64,000 nucleotides of DNA, taken from positions 1,041,132-1,105,131 of the forward strand of contig NZ_VDES01000002.1 in NCBI RefSeq assembly GCF_013607875.1, written 5' to 3'. Numbering within the stretch: the stretch's first letter is position 1; each line of letters starts with the position of its first letter. The notes beneath the pieces are model-generated. The model saw nothing but the letters and a program-made list of their open reading frames with translations. It ran no database searches and was not told where the DNA came from. The stretch is from Blastomonas ursincola (GTDB taxonomy: Bacteria > Pseudomonadota > Alphaproteobacteria > Sphingomonadales > Sphingomonadaceae). Of the stretch, positions 27,999 through 37,840 are shown piece after piece. A program made the translations under genes and the position numbers.

Positions 27999-28735
27999 CT
28001 GTAGGTCGCGCCGGCGAAATACAGCCCGTCGGGCGGGGCGTTGAAACCCAGTGCGGCGCGGTCGCGGGCCTCGAGCGCAGCCTTCAGGTCATTCCCCGTC
28101 CACTTTCCGCGCCCGACCAGCACCAGACAGCCGACCATCGATCGCACCTGATGGTGGAGGAACGAGCGCGCGGCGGCGTGGATGTCGATCTCGTCGCCAT
28201 CGCGGATCACGTCGAGCCGGTCGAGCGTCTTGACCGGGCTCGCGGCCTGGCAGTGCACCGAGCGGAAGGTGGTGAAATCGTGGTGCCCGACCAGATGCTG
28301 CGCGGCGGCGTGCATCGCGGGCACGTCAAGCGGCGCGGACACCTGCCACGCCTTGCCACGTTCGAGCGTCAGCGGCGCGCGGCGGTTGGTGATGCGGTAG
28401 ATATAGGACCGGCCGGTGCAGCTGAATCGCGCGTGCCAGTCATCGGGCACGATCTCGCAGGCGAGCACTGCGATGGGCTGCGGTCTGAGTTTCGCGTTCA
28501 GCGCCTCCATCAGCCGGAACGGCTCGATGCGCTTGGCGATATCGACATGCGCGCGCATCGCGAGGGCATGGACGCCGGCATCGGTGCGGCCGGCCGCATG
28601 CATGATGACCTCTTCTCCGGTAATCGCGGCCACCGCTTCCTCGACATGCTGCTGCACGCTGGGGCCATGCGCCTGGCGCTGCAGTCCCATGAACGGGCCG
28701 CCGTCATATTCCAGCGTCAGGGCAAAGCGGGTCAT
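27995..28735 (-). CDS. truA: tRNA pseudouridine(38-40) synthase
   Basis: 246-residue cytosolic enzyme that isomerises uridines 38-40 in the tRNA anticodon stem. The catalytic Asp lies in [12 protein letters not shown] near residue 54; [12 protein letters not shown] matches SYxYxI, and [20 protein letters not shown] the second TruA repeat. The ATG overlaps the fmt stop (ATGA), so the two are coupled. fmt-truA is a standard alphaproteobacterial order. Confidence 0.95.
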   Translation of the reverse strand: MTRFALTLEYDGGPFMGLQRQAHGPSVQQHVEEAVAAITGEEVIMHAAGRTDAGVHALAMRAHVDIAKRIEPFRLMEALNAKLRPQPIAVLACEIVPDDWHARFSCTGRSYIYRITNRRAPLTLERGKAWQVSAPLDVPAMHAAAQHLVGHHDFTTFRSVHCQAASPVKTLDRLDVIRDGDEIDIHAAARSFLHHQVRSMVGCLVLVGRGKWTGNDLKAALEARDRAALGFNAPPDGLYFAGATYS

Positions 28736-29637
28736 GCGATGACCGTGCCCGGGGCGACGACAAAACCGCGCAGGAAGTCCTCGATCGGCATCGCGGGACG
28801 ACCGGCTCGCTGGATGATCGTCGGGCGTATCGCGCCTTCGGCACAGGCGATGGTGAGCTGGTCGTCGAGGATCGTGCCGGGTTCGGCACTGCCTGCGATC
28901 ATCTCGGCGGCATGCACCCGCAGCCGCTCGCCTTTCAGCTCGAAAAACGCGCCGGGCATCGGGTTGAACGCACGCACCTGGCGTTCGACCTGTGCGGCGC
29001 TCTGCGAAACATCGAGCCGCGCCTCGGCCTTGTCGATCTTGGCGGCATAGGTCACGCCTTCGTCCGGCTGGACCACCGGCGGATAGGCGGCAAGATCGCC
29101 CAGCACCTGCACCATCAGCTGCGCGCCGAGCTCGGCAATTTCCTGGGTGAGCACACCTGCCGTCTTACCCGAAACGGGGGTCTCGCCCTTGAGCAGCATC
29201 GGCCCGGTATCGAGCCCGGCCTCCATCTGCATGATCGTGACGCCCGTAAACTCATCTCCGGCGAGGATCGCGCGCTGCACCGGCGCGGCCCCGCGCCACC
29301 GCGGCAGCAGCGATCCGTGCACGTTGAGGCACCCATGACGCGGCGCATCGAGCACCGCGCGCGGCAGGATCAGGCCATAGGCTGCGACCACGCACGCATC
29401 GAGCTCGAGCGCGGCGAAAGCGGCCTGCTCGTCTTCGCCCTTGAGCGAGACGGGCGTGCGCACCTCCAGCCCCAGCTCCTCGGCCAGCTGGTGCACGGGC
29501 GAGGGGGTCAGCTTCTTGCCACGATGCGCCGGGCGCGGCGGCTGGCTGTAGACCGCAGCGATTTCGTGCCCGGCCTCCACTAGCGCGCGCAGGGTCGGCA
29601 CGGCAAAATCGGGGGTTCCCATGAAGGCGAGGCGCAT
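28732..29637 (-). CDS. fmt: Methionyl-tRNA formyltransferase
   Basis: 301-residue enzyme that formylates initiator Met-tRNA using 10-formyl-THF. It starts [19 protein letters not shown] and shows the catalytic region [20 protein letters not shown] with [17 protein letters not shown]. The C-terminal OB-like domain runs from about 205. The start at 29637 is set by the family N-terminus; the frame is open upstream. It is divergent from recR with a 50-nt gap. Confidence 0.95.
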   Translation of the reverse strand: MRLAFMGTPDFAVPTLRALVEAGHEIAAVYSQPPRPAHRGKKLTPSPVHQLAEELGLEVRTPVSLKGEDEQAAFAALELDACVVAAYGLILPRAVLDAPRHGCLNVHGSLLPRWRGAAPVQRAILAGDEFTGVTIMQMEAGLDTGPMLLKGETPVSGKTAGVLTQEIAELGAQLMVQVLGDLAAYPPVVQPDEGVTYAAKIDKAEARLDVSQSAAQVERQVRAFNPMPGAFFELKGERLRVHAAEMIAGSAEPGTILDDQLTIACAEGAIRPTIIQRAGRPAMPIEDFLRGFVVAPGTVIA

Positions 29638-29687
29638 GACGGACTTTTCTTTTGCTTGGGGCGATGCGGCTCCGTAAAGCTCAGGCC

Positions 29688-30284
29688 ATGGCATCGCAAG
29701 AGATTGAGGACCTGGCCGCCGCGCTCGCCCGCCTGCCGGGGCTGGGGCCGCGCTCGGCGCGCCGCGCGGTCCTGTATTTGCTCAAGAAGCGCGAGAGCGC
29801 CTTCACCCCGCTGGTCGAGGCGATGGAGCGGGTGCGCGCGAACCTTGCCACCTGCGACATCTGCGGCAATGTCGATACGCAGAATCCTTGCGGCATCTGC
29901 ACCGACCCGCGCCGCGACCCGCGCAGCCTGTGCGTGGTCGAGGAGGTGTCGGACCTCTGGGCGCTCGATCGCTCGCGGCTGTTCGTCGGGCGCTATCATG
30001 TGCTGGGCGGCCGCCTGTCTGCGCTCGACGGCATCGGGCCGGAGGATCTGGGCGTCGCCTCGCTGATCGCGCGCGTGGCCGAAGGCGGCATCGACGAGGT
30101 GGTGCTGGCGATGAACGCGACGCTCGAGGGGCAGACGACCGCGCATTATCTGGCCGAGCGGCTGGAGGGCTATCCCGTGCGCCTCACCCAGCTTGCGCAA
30201 GGCCTGCCGATGGGCGGCGAACTCGATTATCTCGACGAGGGGACGCTGGCCCAAGCGCTGCGGGCGAGAAAGCCGGTGGTGTAG
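29688..30284 (+). CDS. recR: Recombination mediator RecR
   Basis: 198 residues: N-terminal helix-hairpin-helix ([20 protein letters not shown]), C4 zinc finger [16 protein letters not shown] near residues 55-70, and the Toprim domain ([33 protein letters not shown]). RecR works with RecO and RecF to load RecA on gapped DNA. ATG at 29688 chosen for family length. No dnaX or YbaB gene is next to it, unlike in many bacteria. Confidence 0.95.
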   Translation: MASQEIEDLAAALARLPGLGPRSARRAVLYLLKKRESAFTPLVEAMERVRANLATCDICGNVDTQNPCGICTDPRRDPRSLCVVEEVSDLWALDRSRLFVGRYHVLGGRLSALDGIGPEDLGVASLIARVAEGGIDEVVLAMNATLEGQTTAHYLAERLEGYPVRLTQLAQGLPMGGELDYLDEGTLAQALRARKPVV

Positions 30285-30320
30285 GGGCCACCGGACTCAC
30301 TGGTCCAGCCGTATCAAAAT

Positions 30321-30398
30321 CCGTTTGTCCCGAGCGAAGTCGAGGGACGTAATATCGGATGGTCGAGCAAGGTCCCTCGACACGCTCGGGACAAACGG
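30321..30398. repeat. Long imperfect inverted repeat between recR and the PF10118 gene
   Basis: Arms of about 27 nt: CCGTTTGTCCCGAGCGAAG with TCGAGGGAC at 30321-30348, and GTCCCTCGACACGCTCGGG with ACAAACGG at 30372-30398, with a 23-nt loop. It lies between convergent genes and may act as a terminator or be a dispersed palindromic element. Confidence 0.75.
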
Positions 30399-30411
30399 AG
30401 GGGGTAAACCC

Positions 30412-31335
30412 TTATTCCGCCGGAACCAGCGCGGGTTCCGACTTCGCCATCACTGCGTCCTGATAGTCGCTTTCGGCGAGCTGGATCAGGTGGCGGTCGT
30501 CATGTTTCCACGGATGGAAGCCGGGCAGGAAATAGGTCATCCAGGGCAGGATGATCTTCCGCGCCATGCCGGGATTGCCGAACGCGTACCAGAACAGCTG
30601 CGCCCAGACCTTGGGGCCGGTCAGGCCGTCCTGCCGCAGCAGTTCGAGCATGCCGACCGCGCGATGGTGCAGGAAGTTCTTGGTGACGACCAGCATCACC
30701 AGCGACTTGACCTTCCAGCGCTGCCAGCGGCTCCAGTCCTTGGTCGCGTGCATCCAGGTGTCGAAGGCGACGCCCTTATGCTCGATCTCTTCCATCGCGT
30801 GCCACCGCCACAAGTCGCGCGAATCGGCGTCTGCGGTTTCGAGATGCTTCGGATTGGCAAGCAACTGCTGCGCCAAAATCGCGGTGAAATGTTCGAGCGC
30901 CATGGTCGAGGCAAGGTTGGCGATCTTCGGGCGGCCCTTGGTCAGCGCCAGCGCCTTGTCGACATCTTCCTCGAGCAGCTTCACGTCGTAACCGGCGTCG
31001 ACGACGCGACGATTGAACGCGACATGCTCGCGCGTATGGTTGATTTCCTGCTTCACGAAGGCGCGAATCTCGTTCGCCAGCCGCTCGGACGTGCCTTCGC
31101 GGAATTCCTTCACGCTCTCGATGAAAAAGGCCTCGCCCTTGGGGAAGGTGACCGAGAGCGCGTTGTAGAAGGCGGTGCCGATCGGGTCGCCGCCCATCCA
31201 CCAGCGACGCATCTTGCTGTCGCGGCCAAAGCGGCGGTCGCGGATGATCAGCTCCAGATCGGCAGGCGTGTGCTTGCGATCCATGGAATCGGCATTCGCA
31301 AGGGATTGCGGCGAAAAGGATTGCGGAGCGTTCAT
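30412..31335 (-). CDS. PF10118-type metal-dependent hydrolase
   Basis: About 307 residues. His/Glu pairs along helices (KQEINHTREHVAFNRR, STMALEHFTAIL, WHAMEEIEHKGVAFDTW) match the PF10118 family of putative metal-dependent hydrolases, with a di-iron-like helical fold. The reaction is unknown. The start may be 31335 or the ATG at 31347; neither has a clear ribosome site. It is divergent from a TetR-type regulator, with direct repeats between, so that regulator probably controls it. Confidence 0.8.
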   Translation of the reverse strand: MNAPQSFSPQSLANADSMDRKHTPADLELIIRDRRFGRDSKMRRWWMGGDPIGTAFYNALSVTFPKGEAFFIESVKEFREGTSERLANEIRAFVKQEINHTREHVAFNRRVVDAGYDVKLLEEDVDKALALTKGRPKIANLASTMALEHFTAILAQQLLANPKHLETADADSRDLWRWHAMEEIEHKGVAFDTWMHATKDWSRWQRWKVKSLVMLVVTKNFLHHRAVGMLELLRQDGLTGPKVWAQLFWYAFGNPGMARKIILPWMTYFLPGFHPWKHDDRHLIQLAESDYQDAVMAKSEPALVPAE

Positions 31336-31362
31336 GGCGGGGTCCATAATGCAGGGGTGTTG

Positions 31363-31403
31363 CTTACACTGATGACAATAAGGTTACTTACATAGATGTC
31401 AAT
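31363..31403. promoter_or_regulatory. Direct repeats in the PF10118/TetR divergent promoter region
   Basis: CTTACACTGATGACAAT (31363-31379) and CTTACATAGATGTCAAT (31387-31403) share 14 of 17 positions and lie 24 nt apart, about two helix turns. The second overlaps the TetR-type start codon. They may be operator half-sites; binding is inferred. Confidence 0.45.
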
Positions 31404-31998
31404 AGCAAAAAGACGGCTGAGCCCAGAGCAGAGCCGCACCGCCGCGCTCGCCGCCGCGCGCGAGCTGCTGATCGAGACCGGACCGCAGGCGGTGACGCTG
31501 AAAGCGGTGAGCGGGCGGATCGGGCGGACGCATGCCAATCTGCTCCATCATTTCGGCTCGGCCTCGGGGCTGCAAAAGGCGCTGGCGGAGTATCTGGCGC
31601 AATCGATCTGCCAGATGATCGGCGCAGCGGTCATCCGCCTGCGCAACGGTGAGGGCACGCCGCGCGACATTGTCGACATGGCGTTCGACGCGTTCGACCG
31701 CGAAGGGGCAGGGGCGCTGGCCTGCTGGATGCTGCTGTCGGGCAACGAGGATGCGCTCGACCCGATCGTCGAGGCGATTCACCAATTGGTCGACGAACTC
31801 GCCGAACATGCGCCCGAAGGCCGCACTTTGCACGAGGACACGTTAAGCCTGTGCACCATGGCGCTGGGCGACGCGCTGATGGGGGCGCAGCTCGCCGGCG
31901 CGCTGGGGCTCGACCGCGACACCGGCCGCGCGATTGCGGAAAAACAGCTGACGGCGTCGCTGCTCAGCTGGCAGGAAGCGGCGGCGACGGCAGGCTAG
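31396..31998 (+). CDS. TetR family transcriptional regulator
   Basis: 200 residues. The N-terminal HTH (residues 10-58) reads SRTAALAAARELLIETGPQA, VTLKAVSGRIGRTHANLLHH and FGSASGLQKALAEYL, a TetR layout. The rest is a helical ligand domain with little motif content. Short intergenic distance to the divergent PF10118 gene suggests that gene is its target. Ligand unknown. Confidence 0.85.
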   Translation: MSIAKRRLSPEQSRTAALAAARELLIETGPQAVTLKAVSGRIGRTHANLLHHFGSASGLQKALAEYLAQSICQMIGAAVIRLRNGEGTPRDIVDMAFDAFDREGAGALACWMLLSGNEDALDPIVEAIHQLVDELAEHAPEGRTLHEDTLSLCTMALGDALMGAQLAGALGLDRDTGRAIAEKQLTASLLSWQEAAATAG

Positions 31999-32020
31999 TC
32001 CGCTCGCCGCGCAGTGCGCT

Positions 32021-32965
32021 TCAGCCGACGCGCTTGGCGCGTGCGCCGAAACGGCCGTGCTTGCGGAAGCGCACCAGATAATCGCCGATCACCGCCGCCA
32101 TCGGGGTGGGGGTGATGCCGAATGCCTGGAGGCCGTCCGTGCCCTCGGCCACGACATTGTCGCTCTGCAGCATCGCCCATTGGTCGCGCGTGATCGGCGC
32201 GCCGGGCAGCCAGCCGGTCAGGCCTGCCATCAGGCCGGACAGCGAATCGGGCATGTCGATGAAACTCGGGTCCTCGCCGATCTCCTTGGCGATGCGCTTG
32301 TTGAGTTCCGCCATGCTGATCGTCTCGGGACCGCCGAGCTCGAAGGTGCGCCCTCCAAACCGCGCAGGGTCGGAAAGGCTGAGCTTCCCCGCCTCGGCCA
32401 CGTCATCGACATAGACCGGCTGGAAGCGTGCCTTGCCGCCGATGATCGGTACGATGGGCAGGCTCGAGATGAGCCCGGCGAAGCGGTTGACGAACTGATC
32501 CTCGCGTCCGAACACGATCGAGGGGCGCAGGATCGTCGCGCTCGGGAAGGCGGCGCGCACGGCGGCTTCGCCTTCGGCCTTGCTGCGGCCATAGGCGCTT
32601 TTCGAACCCGCATCGGCACCGATGGCCGAGACATGCACCAGCGCCTGTGCGCCTGCAGCCGCTGCAGCGCGGGCGACATTGGCCGCGCCTTCATGGTGGA
32701 ACGCGTCGAAATCGCCCTTGAGGATGCCCACCAGGTTGATCACGGCATCGGCGCCATGCACCGCGCGCGCGACGGTTTCAGGCTTGCGGATGTCGGCGGC
32801 GATCAGCTGGGTCTGGCCCAGATTGCCGAGCGGCTTGACGTCCTGCGCGATCCGGATGTTGCGCTGCGCGATGCGCACGCGCGCGCCCGCAGCGGTCAGA
32901 TGCTGGGTGATGTGCCGCCCCAGAAAACCGCCGCCGCCGAAAATCGTGATCAGTGTGTCGCGCAT
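32021..32965 (-). CDS. NDUFA9-like NAD(P)-binding protein (atypical SDR)
   Basis: 314 residues: Rossmann motif GGGGFLGRHI at residue 10, then LVGILKGDFDAFH and YGRSK (Tyr and Lys of the SDR pair) near residue 125. The C-terminal part matches the complex I NDUFA9-type subfamily. In alphaproteobacteria such proteins often stand near respiratory or quinone genes, but here the neighbours are a TetR gene and tRNA-Leu. Likely uses NAD(P) and may aid complex I or quinone handling; unproven. Confidence 0.82.
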   Translation of the reverse strand: MRDTLITIFGGGGFLGRHITQHLTAAGARVRIAQRNIRIAQDVKPLGNLGQTQLIAADIRKPETVARAVHGADAVINLVGILKGDFDAFHHEGAANVARAAAAAGAQALVHVSAIGADAGSKSAYGRSKAEGEAAVRAAFPSATILRPSIVFGREDQFVNRFAGLISSLPIVPIIGGKARFQPVYVDDVAEAGKLSLSDPARFGGRTFELGGPETISMAELNKRIAKEIGEDPSFIDMPDSLSGLMAGLTGWLPGAPITRDQWAMLQSDNVVAEGTDGLQAFGITPTPMAAVIGDYLVRFRKHGRFGARAKRVG

Positions 32966-33198
32966 GTTTTACGTCCCGTGATTCTCTTCGGCCCGGTGCC
33001 GCGCTGCCTATCAGGCGCGCAGGACCGCTGGCCGATGCGTCTCTGCTCCCGCCTTTGCAACACCCGAACGCAGCGCGCAACGCCCCAGTTGCGCTTTTGC
33101 GGGTTGGTTTGAAGACGAAGGCATTTTTCTTTGAAGAATGTGCCCAGAGGCGGTTGACGCCTGCAAACACTCCGGCTAGAGGCGCGCTCCTACCCCGT

Positions 33199-33285
33199 GC
33201 CCAGATGGCGGAATTGGTAGACGCACCAGCTTCAGGTGCTGGCGCTCGCAAGGGCGTGGAGGTTCGAGTCCTCTTCTGGGCACCA
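33199..33285 (+). tRNA. tRNA-Leu(CAG)
   Basis: 87 nt with encoded CCA. The acceptor GCCCAGA pairs with TCTGGGC; the anticodon loop TTCAGGT (33231-33237) holds CAG between stems CCAGC and GCTGG; a long variable arm (class II) and GGTTCGAGTCC T-arm follow. The region 32966-33198 holds no gene. Confidence 0.97.
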
Positions 33286-33496
33286 TTACCCATTCGCTGA
33301 GCGCCTCGCGAATGGGCCAAAGCCCCGGACAACCAGCGTTTTCTCCAGCCCCAGTTCGGACCGGTGCCGTCGGAGATGCGTATTCGCGGGTCCTGGTTCG
33401 GCAATCTCAACACGACCGTTGCAGCAGGCTGCTGACCGCTTCACCACGGGTGGCAAAGGATATTGCCGGTGTCCGAAGCTTCGAGGAATTTGTCCG

Positions 33497-34729
33497 CTAC
33501 AGCTCGTCGCTGATCCAGATGCTGTGGCTGTCGATCAGGATGCGGGTGATGGCGCGCAGCGCCTCGGTGCGCGCCTGCACCTCGGCTCGGAACATGTCCT
33601 GCGTCTGCCGTTCGGCGAGCAGCAGATCGGCCAGGTCGATCGCTCCAAGATCATAGCCCTTGCGCATTTTCAGCACGGCGGCGACTTGCGCCTTGGCGCC
33701 ATCGCGGCTGCGTTGCCAGGCGGACCAGGCCGCATCGGCCTGGACGACATCGGTATCGGCCATTTCCTGCACGTCGAACGCGACAGCCGTTGCCATCGCT
33801 TCGGCTGCCGCCGCTTCGCTGCCCGCGCGGTCGGCGAGCGCGCTGCGGTGCCGCCCGCCGATCGGGATGGTGGCGATCAGGCCGATCCCGGTTTCCTGGC
33901 CGCTGCGTTCGCTGAACGCGCGAACGCCGACGCTGGGGTCGGCGATGCGGTCGCGCCGCGCGCGATCGGCCAGCGCCTGCATCCGTTCAGCCTCTGCCCT
34001 GGCCGCGCCGATCTCGTGGCTGCGCGCGATCACCAGAGCGCGCAGTTCGGCAAGGCTTGCCTGCGGCATCTCGGGCAGCGGGAGGTCGTCCGGCGCGGCA
34101 GGCAGTGCCAAGCCCGGAAACTGCGCCGCGATCCGCGCCCTGGCCAGCTCAGCGCGGCCCGCCGATTGCTGCACCTGCAACCGCGCCGAACCCAGTGCCG
34201 CCTCGGCCTGATCGACCTCCATCGGTGCGGCATCGCGCAGTTCTGCCCGGCGTCGTATACTGGCGAGCGAGCGCTCCAGATTCTGCACCGCCTGCGCGTC
34301 GATCTGCTGCTCGGCCGCCGCGCCCAGCCAGTCCCACCAATAGTCGGCGAGCAACAGGGCCGCCTGATGCCGCGCATCCTCCATCCGGTTTTCCGCCGCC
34401 GCGACGCCCGAGGCTCCTGCCTGCCGATCGAGCCGCGCCTTGCCCGGCAGCCGGATCGGGCGGCTGAGCGACGCATCGAACTCGGCATAGCGGCCGTCGC
34501 GATCGACGCTGCGCTGGATCGCGCTGGTGGTCAGCTGGAACTCGTGCGGGCCCGCGCGCAGCGCCTCGCCATCGGCGCGTGCAGCCGCGACCCGCGCCAT
34601 CGCGGCAAGCACCGTGGGATGCTGGTCGAGCGCCTCGCGGACCTGTGGCTCGGGCGGCAGGCCAGGCTGGGCAAGCGTGGGCGCGGAACCGGCGAGCAGC
34701 GCGGCGATCAGGACGAATCGGCGCTTCAT
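33497..34729 (-). CDS. TolC-family outer-membrane efflux protein (CzcC/CusC-type)
   Basis: 410 residues: signal peptide 1-20 (ending TLA-Q), then two long alpha-helical repeats with Ala-rich heptads, as in TolC. It forms the outer-membrane duct of the tripartite metal pump. ATG overlaps the stop of the RND gene (ATGA), and it ends the six-gene operon that begins with cytochrome b at 41455. Confidence 0.88.
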   Translation of the reverse strand: MKRRFVLIAALLAGSAPTLAQPGLPPEPQVREALDQHPTVLAAMARVAAARADGEALRAGPHEFQLTTSAIQRSVDRDGRYAEFDASLSRPIRLPGKARLDRQAGASGVAAAENRMEDARHQAALLLADYWWDWLGAAAEQQIDAQAVQNLERSLASIRRRAELRDAAPMEVDQAEAALGSARLQVQQSAGRAELARARIAAQFPGLALPAAPDDLPLPEMPQASLAELRALVIARSHEIGAARAEAERMQALADRARRDRIADPSVGVRAFSERSGQETGIGLIATIPIGGRHRSALADRAGSEAAAAEAMATAVAFDVQEMADTDVVQADAAWSAWQRSRDGAKAQVAAVLKMRKGYDLGAIDLADLLLAERQTQDMFRAEVQARTEALRAITRILIDSHSIWISDEL

Positions 34730-37700
34730 GCGGCTTCTCCGGTGGCAGCGCCCAGCGCGCCGGCGTCGCGCTCTGCCCGGCTCTCGCCGAAGCGCTGGTA
34801 GAGAATGGGGAGCAGGATCAGCGTCAGCATCGTTGCGCTGACGAGCCCGCCGATCACCACGATCGCGAGCGGGCGCTGGATTTCCGACCCCGGCCCGGTT
34901 GCGAACAGCAGCGGCACCAGCCCGAACGCGGCGATCGTCGCGGTCATCATCACCGGGCGCAGTCGCCGCGCCGCACCCTGGCGCACCGCCTGTTCGAGGC
35001 TCAGACCGTCCTCGCGCAGCTGGCGGAAACAGGTGACCATGACCAGCCCGTTGAGCACCGCGATGCCGAGCAGCGCGATGAACCCGACCGAGGCAGGGAC
35101 GGAGAGATATTCGCCCGAAAGCGCGAGCGAGATGATCCCGCCGACCATAGCGAAGGGGATGTTGACCAGGATCAGCAGCGAGGCGCGTACCGATCCCAGC
35201 GTCGCGTAGAGCACAAGGAAGATCAGCACGAGCGAGATCGGCAGCACCACCATCAGCCGCGCCGAGGCCCGCTGCTGGTTCTCGAACTGCCCGCCCCAGA
35301 CCAGCCGATAGCCCTGGGGAAGCTTCACATTGGCCTCTATGTCGCGCTTCGCATCGTCAACATAGCCGACCAGATCGCGGCCGCCGACAAAGGCCTGGAC
35401 CATCGCGTAGCGCGAGCCGTTTTCATGCTCCAGCTTCACCGGGCCTGCGACCTGGCGGACTTGCGCCACATCGCTTGCCCGCACCAGCTGGCCGGAAGGC
35501 GCGCGGTAGAGCTGATCGGCAAATTGCGCTGGGTCCATGCCCGCGCCGCCGGTGCCCTTGATCATTACGGGCACGCGGCGTCCCGCTTCGGTCACGGTAC
35601 CTGCGCGCACGCCCTCGACATTGGCGCGCATCATGTCCTGCAGCAGATCGACTGGCATCCCGGCGCGTCCGGCAGCCACGCGGTCCATGTCGAGCTGCAG
35701 ATAGTCGACGGTGTCGTTGGCGACGGTCATCGCCTCGGTCGTGCCCTCGATCTTCTCCAGCCGGGCCTGAATCTGCCCGGCGAGCCGCGACAGTTCCTTG
35801 AGATCCGGGCCGAACAGCTTGATCACTAGATCACCGCGCGCGCCGGTCAGCATCTCGGAAATGCGCATCTCGATCGGCTGGGTAAAGGTCGGCTCGATGC
35901 CGGGAAAATCGTGCATCACATTGCGAATCTGGTCGGTCAGCCAGGCCTTGTCGCCCCGGCGCCACTCGTCGCGCGGCTTCAATTGCAGGAAGCTGTCGGT
36001 CTCGTTGGGGCTCATCGGGTCGAGCCCCAGCTCGTCGCTGCCGACGCGCGCGATCACTGCCTCGATTTCGGGCACATCGGCGAGCAGCGCCTTCTGCACC
36101 TTCATGTCGCCTGCGGTGCTGTGATCAAGGCCGATGCTCGGCAGCTTGCTCAGCTGCACGATGATGGAACCTTCGTCCATGGTCGGCAGGAAGGTCTTGC
36201 CGGTCACCGCATAGGCCCCGCCCGCGAGCACCAGAGCGGCGCCAGCGCCGATGAAGACCTGGCGGGGATGCGCAAAGCTCGCATCGAGCAGCCGGGCATA
36301 AAGCGGTGTGATCCACCGCATCAGGACCGGCTCATGATGCCCCTCGACGCGCTTGAGGCCATAGAAGGCGAGCACCGGGACCAGGGTCAGCGACAGGATC
36401 AACGCCGAGAGCAAGGCCAGCACGATGGTCATCGCCACCGGCGCGAACAGCTTGCCCTCAAGCCCTTCGAGCGTGAGCAGCGGCAGGAAGACGAGCGCGA
36501 TGATCGCCATGCCCGAGGCGACCGGGGTTGCGACCTCCGCTGTCGCGACGAACACCGCGTTGAGCTTGGTCGCACCGCGATGCTTCGGATCGGACAGCCG
36601 CTCGACGACATTCTCCACCACCACAACCGCGCCGTCGACCAGCATGCCGACCGCGATGGCGAGCCCGCCCAGGCTCATCAGGTTCGCGGTCAGGCCGATC
36701 GAGCGCATCCAGATGAAGGTCATCAGCGCCGCCATCGGCAGCGCAAGCGCGACGATCACCGAGGCGCGCACATCGCCCAGGAACAGCAGCAGCAGGATGA
36801 CGACCAGCACCGTCGCTTCGAGCAGCGCCTTTTCCACCGTGCCGACTGCGCGGCCGATCAGGTCAGATCGGTCGTAGAACGGCTTCACCGTGACGCCCGG
36901 CGGCAGCGTCGGCTGCAGTTCTTCGAGCCGCTGCTTGATCCCGGCGACGATCTTGCTGGCATCCGCGCCCCGAAGGCCGATGACCAGACCCTGCACCGCC
37001 TCGCCCTTGCCGTTCTTCGTCACCGCGCCATAGCGGGTGAGGCTGCCCATGCGCACCGTCGCGACATCGCCGACGCGCACCACCGCACCGCCTGCGCTGC
37101 GCAGCACGACCGACGCCAGATCGTCGAGCGAGGCGATGGCCCCCACCGACCGGACGATCAGCGATTCCTCGGCGACGCTGAGCCGCCCCGCACCATCATT
37201 GCGGTTGCTCGCCTCGATCGCGGCCTTGAGGTCCTCGATGGTCAGGCCCGCGGCGGCGAGCGCTGCGCCATCGGGTTGCACCTCATAGGTTTCCACCATG
37301 CCGCCCAGCGCATTGACATCGGCAACGCCTGGCACGGTGCGCAGGGCGGGCCGCACCGTCCAGTCGAGCAGCCGCCGTTTTTCGGTCAGCGACAGCGGGC
37401 CTTCGATGGTGAACATGAACATGTCGGACAGCGGCGTCGAGATCGGGGCCATCCCGCCCTCGACCGTGGCGGGAAGGTCCGCCGTCGCATTGGCGAGCCG
37501 CTCGGCGACCTGGCTGCGCGCCCAATAGATGTCGGTGCCATCGGCAAAGTCGATGGTGATATCGGCGATCGCATATTTGGCGACCGATCGCAGCACCGTC
37601 TGGTTGGGGATGCCCAGCATCTCCATCTCGATCGGGGTGATGACGCGGCTTTCGACCTCCTCGGGGGTCATGCCCGGGGCTTTCAGGATGATCTTGACCT

Positions 37701-37836
37701 GGGTCGAGCTGATGTCCGGAAAGGCATCGATCGGCAGGTTGATGAACGACCATGCTCCGAGCGCCGCAGTCGCAAGCGCAAGCCCGGCGACAACAAGGCG
37801 AAAATTGAGCGAGGCTTCGACCAGCTTGCGCAGCAT
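34726..37836 (-). CDS. Heavy-metal RND efflux pump (CzcA/CusA-type)
   Basis: 1036 residues: the RND inner-membrane proton antiporter with TM1 at residues 13-32, large periplasmic loops and about twelve TM segments. LGGLAIAVGMLVDGAVVVVE in TM4 carries the Asp and Glu of heavy-metal (HME) RND pumps rather than the drug-type pair. It should export divalent or monovalent metal through the TolC-like partner. Cu is suggested by the copper genes beside the operon, but Zn, Co or Cd cannot be ruled out from sequence. Start at 37836 chosen; the frame is open to 37899. Confidence 0.9.
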   Translation of the reverse strand: MLRKLVEASLNFRLVVAGLALATAALGAWSFINLPIDAFPDISSTQVKIILKAPGMTPEEVESRVITPIEMEMLGIPNQTVLRSVAKYAIADITIDFADGTDIYWARSQVAERLANATADLPATVEGGMAPISTPLSDMFMFTIEGPLSLTEKRRLLDWTVRPALRTVPGVADVNALGGMVETYEVQPDGAALAAAGLTIEDLKAAIEASNRNDGAGRLSVAEESLIVRSVGAIASLDDLASVVLRSAGGAVVRVGDVATVRMGSLTRYGAVTKNGKGEAVQGLVIGLRGADASKIVAGIKQRLEELQPTLPPGVTVKPFYDRSDLIGRAVGTVEKALLEATVLVVILLLLFLGDVRASVIVALALPMAALMTFIWMRSIGLTANLMSLGGLAIAVGMLVDGAVVVVENVVERLSDPKHRGATKLNAVFVATAEVATPVASGMAIIALVFLPLLTLEGLEGKLFAPVAMTIVLALLSALILSLTLVPVLAFYGLKRVEGHHEPVLMRWITPLYARLLDASFAHPRQVFIGAGAALVLAGGAYAVTGKTFLPTMDEGSIIVQLSKLPSIGLDHSTAGDMKVQKALLADVPEIEAVIARVGSDELGLDPMSPNETDSFLQLKPRDEWRRGDKAWLTDQIRNVMHDFPGIEPTFTQPIEMRISEMLTGARGDLVIKLFGPDLKELSRLAGQIQARLEKIEGTTEAMTVANDTVDYLQLDMDRVAAGRAGMPVDLLQDMMRANVEGVRAGTVTEAGRRVPVMIKGTGGAGMDPAQFADQLYRAPSGQLVRASDVAQVRQVAGPVKLEHENGSRYAMVQAFVGGRDLVGYVDDAKRDIEANVKLPQGYRLVWGGQFENQQRASARLMVVLPISLVLIFLVLYATLGSVRASLLILVNIPFAMVGGIISLALSGEYLSVPASVGFIALLGIAVLNGLVMVTCFRQLREDGLSLEQAVRQGAARRLRPVMMTATIAAFGLVPLLFATGPGSEIQRPLAIVVIGGLVSATMLTLILLPILYQRFGESRAERDAGALGAATGEAA

Positions 37837-37840
37837 CGGA

